Assembly: GCA_017471045.1 (NCBI GenBank)
Contig: JAFUWZ010000011.1
Span: 159,282 to 223,281, forward strand
Length of the DNA: 64,000 nucleotides
Origin: Bacteroidales bacterium
Lineage (GTDB): Bacteria > Bacteroidota > Bacteroidia > Bacteroidales > UBA932
Direction of reading: 5' to 3'
Shown piece after piece: positions 54,389 to 64,000 of this stretch. How positions within the stretch are numbered: the first letter of the stretch is position 1; each line of letters begins with the position of its first letter. A program made the position numbers and the translations under genes. Under the pieces are notes generated by a model. It was not told the origin of the DNA. It made no database searches and saw only the letters and a program-made list of their open reading frames with translations.

Positions 54389-57300
54389 ATGAAAACGTCA
54401 CCCCTCCTTTCCCTTGCCCTGACAGGCCTCCTGGCGCTCGCCGGGTGCAACCATCCGAACCCCGGCAACACGGCGGACGGATCCGCGGCGACCGCCGCTT
54501 CCGCCCAGGGAGCCATCACCGCCGCTCCCGCGCCGGCCTCAGAGACCGCGGCACCGGCTGCCGCCAGCCCTGTCGCCGTCCCTTCGGCGGAGCGGCTCTC
54601 TCCCGACGAGATCGTGCCCGAGATCCGATTCATCGGGAAAGGATCCATCCTCCCCTCCTCGGGGTCCCTGGACCTTCCCTTCCGTTCCACCGGCTACGCC
54701 AAGGCGCAGGTCCGCGTGCGGAAGGTATTCAGCAGCAATATCCTGCAGTTCATGCAGAACAATGGCTACGATGCCCGCTACGAGCTCGACCGCGTCGCCC
54801 GGGTGATCGCCGACACCACCCTCGTGCTGGGCAGCCCCGATGCGCCCCACATCCGCGAGGCGAAGACCTATGCCCTGAGCGTGGACGAGATGGTCCGCCC
54901 CGAACCGGGTGCCGTCTACTATGTGGAGATCCGCGGCCGCGAGCCGCTCACCGAAGAGACGTTCTACGACAGCGACTACTCCTTCGGCAACTATGACACC
55001 TACCGGGAGCGGCGCGTCAGCCTGCTGTGCAGCAACCTGGCCCTCCTCGCCAAGCAGGGCGACAAGGACCTGGACGTGTACGCCTTCGACATCCTCAGCG
55101 GCCGCCCGGCTGCCGGCGTACGGATCAAACTCTACGACTACGTCCGCCAGGAACTCGCCAAGGGCGTATCCGACCGCAGCGGCCATCTCTCCATCCCGGT
55201 CCGGGACGAAGCCCGCTTCCTGGTCGCCCAGGACGGCGCCAGCTGGTCCTACCTGGACCTGAGGAAGGAGAAAGCCCTCACGACCAGCAACTTCGAGGTC
55301 AGCGGCACGACCCACAAAGACGGCATCAAGGCCTACATCTTCGGGGAACGGGGCGTCTGGCGTCCCGGCGACACCCTCCACATCGGTACGGTCATCCTTT
55401 TCGACAACGGCGCCCTGCCGGCCGGCCATCCGATCGTCGCGACGCTGCGCAACGCCGACGGACAGGTGGTCCAGACCCTGACCCGCAAATACGACGGGAA
55501 GCCCCTCTTCCACTTCCCTTTCACCACCCAGAGCGACGCCGCGACCGGACGCTGGACCATCCAGGTCGAGATCGGCGGCCAGACCTTCACCAAGCCGGTC
55601 CGCATCGAGACCATCAAGCCCAACAAGCTGGACATCGACCTTCAATTTGCCGCACCCGTCATCCGGCTGGATGGCGACACGCGCGGCACCGTCGCCGTGA
55701 ACTGGCTGTACGGCGCGCCCGGCAGCGGATTGAAAGTGGACGGCGAACTCGACGTGACGCCGGCCAAGACCCGTTTCAAAGGTTTTGAATCCTTCGATTT
55801 CAAAGATGACGCCCGCGCCTTCGACGACCAGAAATTCACCTATTCCGGCCTCGTCACGGACAGCAGCGGCCGCTGCTCGCTCGACGCCGGCGTCAAGCTC
55901 AACCGCCGCGCCGTTCCCGGCCTGCTCACGGCCGGCTTTACGCTTCGCGCCTATGAGCCTTCCGGCGAATTCAGCACCGGCTACAGCGAGTTCCGCCTGT
56001 CCCCCTTCGACGTATACGTCGGCCTCAAGACCCGGATGGACGTCAGCCCCTGGAAGAGCGAGTACCTCAAACGGGGCGTCAGCCACCGCTTCGAAGTGGC
56101 GACCGTCGATCCCGACGGCAAGGGCGTGTCCGTAGGCGGCCTGCACGCCGAGATCTACCACGTGGACTGGAGCTGGTGGTGGAATTCCTCGTCCGAGATC
56201 GCCTCCTACATGGCCGGCAGCAGCAAGGAGCTCGTCTTTGAGGAACGCTTCTCCACGACCGACGGTCACGGCACCTTCAGTTTCGACTGGGCCCGCTATC
56301 CCGCCGGTACCTATTATGTCCGGGTCACGGATGAGCAAGGCGGCCACGCGACTTCCCTGATCTGCGACGTCAACGAAGATGCCGGGGAGGAAGAGGTCGC
56401 AGACGGGGCCACGCGTCTCGCGATCCGGACCGACAAGGAGTGCTATGCCGTCGGCGAAACGGCCCGGCTCGTCATCCCCTCCTCCAAGGGTTCGCAGGTC
56501 CTCGTCTCCATCGAGAAAGGCGGCAGGCTGCTGCGCAGCGAGCTGGTCACGGCCTTCGAGGGCAGCACGGAGATCCGCGTGCCCGTCACCGCCGACATGC
56601 AGCCCAACGCCTACGCCTTCGTCACCCTGATCCAGCCTTACCAGAGCAGCCTCAACGACGCGCCCATCCGGCTCTACGGCGTCCGGAACCTGACGGTGGA
56701 GGACCCGTCCTCCCACCTGCATCCGCAGATCGAGATCGCCGACGAGATCAAGCCCGAGACCCAGGTCCGTTTCAAGGTCAAGGAAAAGGACGGCCGCGCC
56801 ATGCACTATGTCGTCGCGCTCGTGGACGAGGGCCTGCTCTCGCTCACCGGCTACAAGACGCCCGATGCGTGGAATTCCTTCTACGCCAAGGAGGCCCTGC
56901 GCGTGCGCACCTGGGATCTGTATGACGACATCATCGGCGCCTACGGCGGCCATATCGAGCAGCTCTTCGCCATCGGTGGTGACGACGAAGCGTCCGGACC
57001 GCTGAAGCGCCGCAAGGCGGACCGTTTCACGCCGGTCGTGTCCTGGCTCGGCCCCTTCGAACTCAAACCCGGCAAGAGCGCCACGCACACGGTCGCCATC
57101 CCGCAATACATCGGTTCGCTCCGGGCGATGGTCGTCGCCTCCGACGGCAAGGCCCAGGGCAGCTGCCAGAAAAATGTCAACGTGACCCAGCCCGTGATGG
57201 TGCAGGCCACCCTGCCGCGCACGGTCAGCGTCGGCGAGCGGATCCAGGTCCCCGTCACGCTCTTCTCCCTCAAGGACGGCGTCGGCAAGGTCAGGCTGTC

Positions 57301-58993
57301 CCTCCAGGCCGACAAGGCATTCTCGGTCACCGGGCCCTCCAGCGTGGAGGTCCTGAGCGAGAAAGAAGGCCAGCAGATCGAGTACTTCGAGCTGCAGGTG
57401 GGTGAGAAGACCGGCATCGGGCATGTCAGCGTCACGGCGGCCGCCGGCGGAGAGCGTTCGCGCCACGACATCGAACTCGACATCCTCAGCCCCAATCCGG
57501 AAGTGACCCGCGTCCAGACCGCCATGCTGAAAGCCGGCGAGAGCCGTACCGTCGAGGTGGACCTCTTCGGCCTGGACGGCACCAACGCGCTCTCGGTCGA
57601 ATGGTCCGCCATCCTGGCCATCAACCTCCAGGGCCGGATGAAGTACCTTCGTGACTACCCCTACGGCTGCCTCGAGCAGACGGTGTCCGCCGTCTTCCCG
57701 CAGTTGTACCTCGGCCAGGTCAGCGAGTGCAGCGCCGACGAAGCCGCTTTGGGTGACTTCAACATCCAGGCAGCCCTCCGCCGGCTGCAGAGCTTCCGCC
57801 GGGGCGACGGGTCCCTCAGCTACTGGCCCGGCACGCCGGAGGCTTCCCCGTTCGGCAGCGTCTATGCCCTGCACTTCCTCCAGGAGGCCGAAAATGCCGG
57901 CTATGCCGTGCCGGCCGACCTGAAGAAGACCCTCCTCGCCTATGTCACGACGGTGGTCAAGGACACCAAGGCCGGAGACTTCGTGCGCGCCTACGGGCTC
58001 TATGCCCTGGCCGCCTGCGGCCGGCCGCAGCGGGGCGTGATGAACGTGATGCGCAGCGCCAAGGGCCAGTCCAACCATGCCCGCTGGCTGCTGGCCGCTG
58101 CCTATGCTTGCGACGGCAAGGCCGACATCGCCCGCGAGATGACGGCCGGACTTCCCTACACCGAAACGGACCGCACCCGTTATTATGACGGGTATGGCAG
58201 CGAGGACCGCAACAAAGCCATCGCGCTCAAGGTCCTCCGTCTCGTCGGCGACCAGGAAGCGGCGTTCAAACTCGCCGCCGGGCTGGCCGCCTCCCTGAAC
58301 GATGCCTCCCACTACATGAGCACGCAGTCCACCGCCTGGGCCCTGTACGCCCTGTGCGACTATGCCGCCAACATGGCCGGCCAGGGCATTTCAGGCACCG
58401 CCCGGACCGGCGGGAAGACGCTTTCGGTCGAAACACCCAAGAGCCTGGCCGCCCGGACGCTGCTTGTGGATGCCCCGTCGGGCAGACAGACGCTGACGCT
58501 CACCAATAAGGGCACGGCGCCGGTCTATGCTGTCACTTCCATGACGGGCATCCCTGCCGCCGGTGAAGAGCAGGCGCAGAGCGCCGGACTCTCAATGGAG
58601 ATCCGTTATATCGACGAAAAAGGAGCGGCACTGGACGTGAGCGCCCTGCAGCGCGGCCAGCTCTTCAAGGCCGTGACCGTGATCACCAACCGGTCGGGGG
58701 CCGCCGTGCGTGACATCGCCCTCGCCGAGCGCTTCCCGTCCGGCTGGGAGATCAAGAACGAGCGGGTGTACAAGACGGGATTCGCCTACCCCGCCGGGAT
58801 CACATACCAGGATTTCCGGGACGACCGGGTGTACAGTTTCTTCAACCTCGGCGCCGGCGAAAGCGTGACGGTCAGCCTCTCGCTGACCGCGACCTATCCG
58901 GGCCGCTTCTACCTCCCGGCCGTCAGCTGCGAGGCGATGTACGACTCCTCCGTCACCGCCGTCGTCCCCGGCCGCTGGGTGGAGGTGAAGTAA
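54389..58993 (+). CDS. bacterial alpha-2-macroglobulin, lipoprotein with intact thioester
   Basis: A 1534-residue protease trap starting at ATG 54389 (a much longer open frame above is antisense to pbpC and rejected). Lipoprotein signal MKTSPLLSLALTGLLALAGC with Cys20, then a low-complexity Ala/Thr linker. MG domains with VRDEARFLVAQDGASWSYLD and GERGVWRPGDTLHIG (the MG-domain RPG signature) follow. The thioester motif GCLEQ has Cys1094 and is intact, within YPYGCLEQTVSAVFPQLYLG, then an alpha/alpha toroid and the receptor-binding-like end. It shields the envelope from proteases; PbpC is thought to repair the wall beside it. Confidence 0.95.
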   Translation: MKTSPLLSLALTGLLALAGCNHPNPGNTADGSAATAASAQGAITAAPAPASETAAPAAASPVAVPSAERLSPDEIVPEIRFIGKGSILPSSGSLDLPFRSTGYAKAQVRVRKVFSSNILQFMQNNGYDARYELDRVARVIADTTLVLGSPDAPHIREAKTYALSVDEMVRPEPGAVYYVEIRGREPLTEETFYDSDYSFGNYDTYRERRVSLLCSNLALLAKQGDKDLDVYAFDILSGRPAAGVRIKLYDYVRQELAKGVSDRSGHLSIPVRDEARFLVAQDGASWSYLDLRKEKALTTSNFEVSGTTHKDGIKAYIFGERGVWRPGDTLHIGTVILFDNGALPAGHPIVATLRNADGQVVQTLTRKYDGKPLFHFPFTTQSDAATGRWTIQVEIGGQTFTKPVRIETIKPNKLDIDLQFAAPVIRLDGDTRGTVAVNWLYGAPGSGLKVDGELDVTPAKTRFKGFESFDFKDDARAFDDQKFTYSGLVTDSSGRCSLDAGVKLNRRAVPGLLTAGFTLRAYEPSGEFSTGYSEFRLSPFDVYVGLKTRMDVSPWKSEYLKRGVSHRFEVATVDPDGKGVSVGGLHAEIYHVDWSWWWNSSSEIASYMAGSSKELVFEERFSTTDGHGTFSFDWARYPAGTYYVRVTDEQGGHATSLICDVNEDAGEEEVADGATRLAIRTDKECYAVGETARLVIPSSKGSQVLVSIEKGGRLLRSELVTAFEGSTEIRVPVTADMQPNAYAFVTLIQPYQSSLNDAPIRLYGVRNLTVEDPSSHLHPQIEIADEIKPETQVRFKVKEKDGRAMHYVVALVDEGLLSLTGYKTPDAWNSFYAKEALRVRTWDLYDDIIGAYGGHIEQLFAIGGDDEASGPLKRRKADRFTPVVSWLGPFELKPGKSATHTVAIPQYIGSLRAMVVASDGKAQGSCQKNVNVTQPVMVQATLPRTVSVGERIQVPVTLFSLKDGVGKVRLSLQADKAFSVTGPSSVEVLSEKEGQQIEYFELQVGEKTGIGHVSVTAAAGGERSRHDIELDILSPNPEVTRVQTAMLKAGESRTVEVDLFGLDGTNALSVEWSAILAINLQGRMKYLRDYPYGCLEQTVSAVFPQLYLGQVSECSADEAALGDFNIQAALRRLQSFRRGDGSLSYWPGTPEASPFGSVYALHFLQEAENAGYAVPADLKKTLLAYVTTVVKDTKAGDFVRAYGLYALAACGRPQRGVMNVMRSAKGQSNHARWLLAAAYACDGKADIAREMTAGLPYTETDRTRYYDGYGSEDRNKAIALKVLRLVGDQEAAFKLAAGLAASLNDASHYMSTQSTAWALYALCDYAANMAGQGISGTARTGGKTLSVETPKSLAARTLLVDAPSGRQTLTLTNKGTAPVYAVTSMTGIPAAGEEQAQSAGLSMEIRYIDEKGAALDVSALQRGQLFKAVTVITNRSGAAVRDIALAERFPSGWEIKNERVYKTGFAYPAGITYQDFRDDRVYSFFNLGAGESVTVSLSLTATYPGRFYLPAVSCEAMYDSSVTAVVPGRWVEVK

Positions 58994-59038
58994 GGCGCAC
59001 AGTACGCGGACGCCGCTGGAGCGTTTGGCCTTTAGAGC

Positions 59039-59097
59039 GAAGCGAAGGCGCTTCTCAGAGCGCCCGGCGGAGACCGGGACGGAGCCGGTTTTCCGGC
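59039..59097. repeat. GC-rich intergenic hairpins after the alpha-2-macroglobulin gene
   Basis: Perfect stems GAAGCG-AAGG-CGCTTC (59039-59054) and GCCGG-TTTT-CCGGC (59084-59097) lie in the 158-bp space between two convergent genes. They may be remains of a palindromic repeat or form part of a transcription end. Confidence 0.45.
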
Positions 59098-59131
59098 GAT
59101 GTCGGCAGGTCGGGAGCCGCAAGGGGTCACA

Positions 59132-59153
59132 GGGGGCGGCCTAGCCCCCTTTT
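59132..59153 (+). terminator. intrinsic terminator of the alpha-2-macroglobulin gene
   Basis: GGGGGC (59132-59137) and GCCCCC (59144-59149) pair over a 6-nt loop and are followed by TTTT and AT-rich sequence. It reaches into the stop codon of the convergent kinase gene. Confidence 0.7.
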
Positions 59154-60144
59154 ATAAAGTTTGTCCGCCGATGAATTCGCGCATGATGCTGGTCGGCGGG
59201 ATCGCTGCGATCTCCGCCGGCTTGAGCGGCGTGATGAACTGCAGGAACTGCAGCAGGGCCTGCGACTTGGCGAAGGCCGGCGAAGACTCGGCGATGCCCT
59301 CCAGGAGCGGCTCGGCATAGTACTTCAGCAGCGGGATGTCGTACAGGGTCGAAGAGTTGAAGATGACGGCGGCATTCTCCTCATAGGGGAAAATATTCTT
59401 TTCCTCGCCGGCCCGCACGCTGGGCCAGCGCAGGATCGTGCCTTCCGGTGAGATGCCGCGGACGCGGTTGTCCCGCACGATGCGGCGCAGCAGGCGCTTG
59501 TCCGTCGTGGAGTTGTGCAGTTTCTCGCCGCCGGGCAGGGCCGACAGGGCCGAGATGTAGATCCGGAAGATCCGGGACTGGTCCACGGCGGAAGTCAGGG
59601 CCGGATTGAGGGCATGGATGCCTTCCATGCACAGGATGTCGTTGGGACCGAGCCGGAGCGTCTTGCCGCTCTTGAGCTGCAAGCCCTGCTTGAAATCAAA
59701 GCGGGGCAGTTCCACTTCCTGCCCGTCCAGCAGGGCATTCAGCTGTTCGTCCAGCAGCTCGATGTCCATCGCATACAAGGACTCGAAGTCGTACTCGCCC
59801 TTCTCGTCGCGGGGTGTCCGGTCGCGGCTGACGAAATAGTTGTCCAGCTCGATGACCTTGGGATTCAGGCCGAGCACGCGGCACTGCTGCGCAATCCGCA
59901 GCGAAGAGGAGGTCTTGCCGCTGGAAGAGGGACCGGACATCATCACGATGCGGGACTGCTTGCGACGGTAATAGATCTGATTGGCGATGCCGGCATATTT
60001 CCGCTCCTGGCGGGCCTCACAAAGGTTGATCAGTTCGATGGCGCGGCCATCCGCGAGCGTGGCGTTCAAGGCGTCGATGGTATCCACGCCGATGGCGTTG
60101 CACCAGTCTTTGTATTCCTGCCTGGCGGCTTCGATTTTGGTCAT
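59152..60144 (-). CDS. short nucleoside (uridine) kinase-like protein
   Basis: A 330-residue P-loop kinase of the uridine kinase/phosphoribulokinase family. The P-loop SGPSSSGKTSSS is at 70-81; KVIELDNYFVSRDRTPRDEKG and LRLGPNDILCMEGIHALNPAL follow, then DKRLLRRIVRDNRVRGISP. Related Bacteroides 'nucleoside kinases' are about 550 residues with an N-terminal TGS/threonyl-tRNA-synthetase-like half; here that half is absent and the start is only 7 bp after uvrA. The motifs are intact, so it is probably active rather than truncated. Confidence 0.82.
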   Translation of the reverse strand: MTKIEAARQEYKDWCNAIGVDTIDALNATLADGRAIELINLCEARQERKYAGIANQIYYRRKQSRIVMMSGPSSSGKTSSSLRIAQQCRVLGLNPKVIELDNYFVSRDRTPRDEKGEYDFESLYAMDIELLDEQLNALLDGQEVELPRFDFKQGLQLKSGKTLRLGPNDILCMEGIHALNPALTSAVDQSRIFRIYISALSALPGGEKLHNSTTDKRLLRRIVRDNRVRGISPEGTILRWPSVRAGEEKNIFPYEENAAVIFNSSTLYDIPLLKYYAEPLLEGIAESSPAFAKSQALLQFLQFITPLKPAEIAAIPPTSIMREFIGGQTL

Positions 60145-60151
60145 ATCGCGT

Positions 60152-63058
<2,907 letters not shown>

Positions 63059-63065
63059 AGGGATA

Positions 63066-63093
63066 CAAAGATAGCCAAAATACTCTATCTTTG
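63066..63093. promoter_or_regulatory. overlapping divergent promoters of uvrA and the EamA gene
   Basis: TATCTTTG occurs on the minus strand at 63073-63066 and on the plus strand at 63086-63093, the two 8-mers forming an inverted repeat 12 nt apart. The minus box ends 7 nt before the uvrA ATG (63058), the plus box 19 nt before ATG 63113. The plus -33 position falls inside the minus -7 box, so the polymerases should exclude each other. Confidence 0.6.
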
Positions 63094-63112
63094 CATCCTC
63101 AAAAAAAAGATT

Positions 63113-63961
63113 ATGTGGATCTGGCTGGCAGTGGGCTCAGCGCTGATGCTGGGTGTCTATGACGTGGCGAAGAAGCAGTCGCTGAAGTACAACAGCAGCT
63201 TCGGCGTACTCTTCCTGGCGACGGCTTTTTCGACCCTGTTCCTCTCCCCCTGGCTTTCCCACGGTCCGCTCCAGGACCATCTGCGCCTGCTGTGCAAAGC
63301 GGTCCTGGTGACGCTTTCCTGGGTGGCCGGCATGGAAGGCCTGAAGCGCCTCCCGATCACGATCGCCTCGACGATCAAGGCTTCGCGGCCGGTGTTCGTC
63401 CTGCTGCTGTCGATCCTCATCTTCGGCGAAAAGCTGAACGGTTGGCAGTGGGCCGGCAGCATCGTGGCGCTCGTGGCGCTCTACATGCTCAGTCTGTCCA
63501 GTCGCAAGGAAGGCATCGAGTTCCGGACCGACGCCGGGGTCTGGTGGATGGCGCTGTCGGTCGCCGCCGGGGTAGCCAGCGCCCTCTGGGACAAACACAT
63601 CCTCGGTTCGATGCAGCCCCTCTTCGTCCAGAGCTGGTGCAACCTCTACATCACGGTCCTGCTGGCGCTGACGATGCTCGTCTCGTGGCTGCGGGACAAA
63701 GAGAAGTTCCAGCCCCTGCGCTGGGACTGGAACATTCTTCTGATCGCCGTCTTTATCACGACGGCCGATGCCTTGTATTTCTTCTCGCTGAAAGATCCGG
63801 ACGCCTTGCTGTCGGTCATCTCGATGATCCGCCGCAGCAGCGTGCTCGTCACCTTCGTCGGCGGCGCCATCCTCTTCAAGGAGACCAACCTCCGCGCCAA
63901 GGCCCTGGCCCTCGCCGTCCTGCTCGCCGGCATGGCGCTGATCGTATTCGGTACGGTATAG
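63113..63961 (+). CDS. EamA/DMT-family inner membrane transporter
   Basis: A 282-residue protein with ten hydrophobic segments in two EamA halves. ATG 63113 starts TM1 (MWIWLAVGSALMLGVYDVAK); the longer open frame is antisense to uvrA. VLVTLSWVAGMEGLKRLPIT and IKASRPVFVLLLSILIFGEK are typical of the first half, and RRSSVLVTFVGGAILFKETN of the second. Such proteins export metabolites or sugars; the substrate is unknown. It is divergent from uvrA and complete, with no terminator visible before the window end. Confidence 0.88.
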   Translation: MWIWLAVGSALMLGVYDVAKKQSLKYNSSFGVLFLATAFSTLFLSPWLSHGPLQDHLRLLCKAVLVTLSWVAGMEGLKRLPITIASTIKASRPVFVLLLSILIFGEKLNGWQWAGSIVALVALYMLSLSSRKEGIEFRTDAGVWWMALSVAAGVASALWDKHILGSMQPLFVQSWCNLYITVLLALTMLVSWLRDKEKFQPLRWDWNILLIAVFITTADALYFFSLKDPDALLSVISMIRRSSVLVTFVGGAILFKETNLRAKALALAVLLAGMALIVFGTV

Positions 63962-64000
63962 ACTCTTCAGACGCCGGACGCCGCTGCATTTTCGGAAACA

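Noticed and set aside
54539-58312. Open frame of about 1250 codons on the minus strand opposite the alpha-2-macroglobulin
   Set aside because: Shadow of a well-supported gene with an intact thioester; composition is typical of antisense frames in GC-rich DNA.

Overview
The window looks like a contiguous piece of chromosome from a GC-rich member of the Bacteroidota, most likely an uncultured gut or rumen Bacteroidales. The evidence is two SusC/SusD pairs, DUF1735/DUF4361 and fimbrillin-like lipoproteins, near absence of Shine-Dalgarno sites, and many promoters of the Bacteroides type (TTTG, 19-21 nt, TAnnTTTG). The serC-serA-DUF1015 order and the tandem deoxynucleoside kinases also fit. The family assignment below phylum is inference. 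Strong GC bias at third codon positions creates very long antisense open frames, which I treated as shadows.

Layout. 1-15229 (+) is the 3' part of a polysaccharide utilisation locus: the tail of a GH43-like enzyme, SusC1/SusD1, SusC2/SusD2, a DUF1735/DUF4361 glycan-binding lipoprotein, a 41-residue peptide, a fimbrillin-like lipoprotein, then a GH99-like (WbsX) hydrolase and a Tat-exported FAD oxidoreductase behind their own promoter. 15279-16430 is a sigma-54-type response regulator without a DNA-binding domain. 16431-19330 is a decayed accessory patch: a frameshifted BECR-fold toxin tail, a frameshifted candidate immunity gene, two transposase remnants on opposite strands, an AT-rich gene-free stretch, and a frameshifted secreted protein.

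19327-23932 is mostly housekeeping: lptB, dnaX, a Tat-exported metallo-hydrolase and a secreted unknown. 23946-25382 holds a heavily deleted RHS protein that runs in frame, with no stop, into a lipoprotein HAD phosphatase. 25388-31194 has an alpha/beta hydrolase, a GH3 glycosidase, a GpsA-like dehydrogenase and an alginate-lyase-family lipoprotein. 31313-41444 (-) is core metabolism and replication: a thioesterase, metG, dnaG, recQ, DUF1015, serA, serC. 41485-47873 has yigZ, a pRiA4b-ORF3-like protein, miaA, an FKBP isomerase, a ROK kinase, an MFS sugar transporter and an AraC regulator. 48072-51273 has an acyl-CoA ligase and two deoxynucleoside kinases. 51352-63961 has a glyoxalase-II-like enzyme, pbpC divergent from an alpha-2-macroglobulin, a short nucleoside kinase, uvrA and an EamA transporter.

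The most unusual signals are two long inverted repeats inside essential genes. One lies in the dnaX linker (32-nt arms, one mismatch); the other lies in frame in uvrA (27-nt arms, one mismatch). Both keep the reading frame open and encode Ala/Pro/Gly-rich insertions. They look like palindromic elements domesticated as protein linkers. Next come the RHS-phosphatase junction, the broken toxin/immunity cassette, the short PUL peptide and a set of TAnnTTTG promoters so close to start codons that the transcripts should be leaderless or nearly so. No rRNA, tRNA or CRISPR array was seen.
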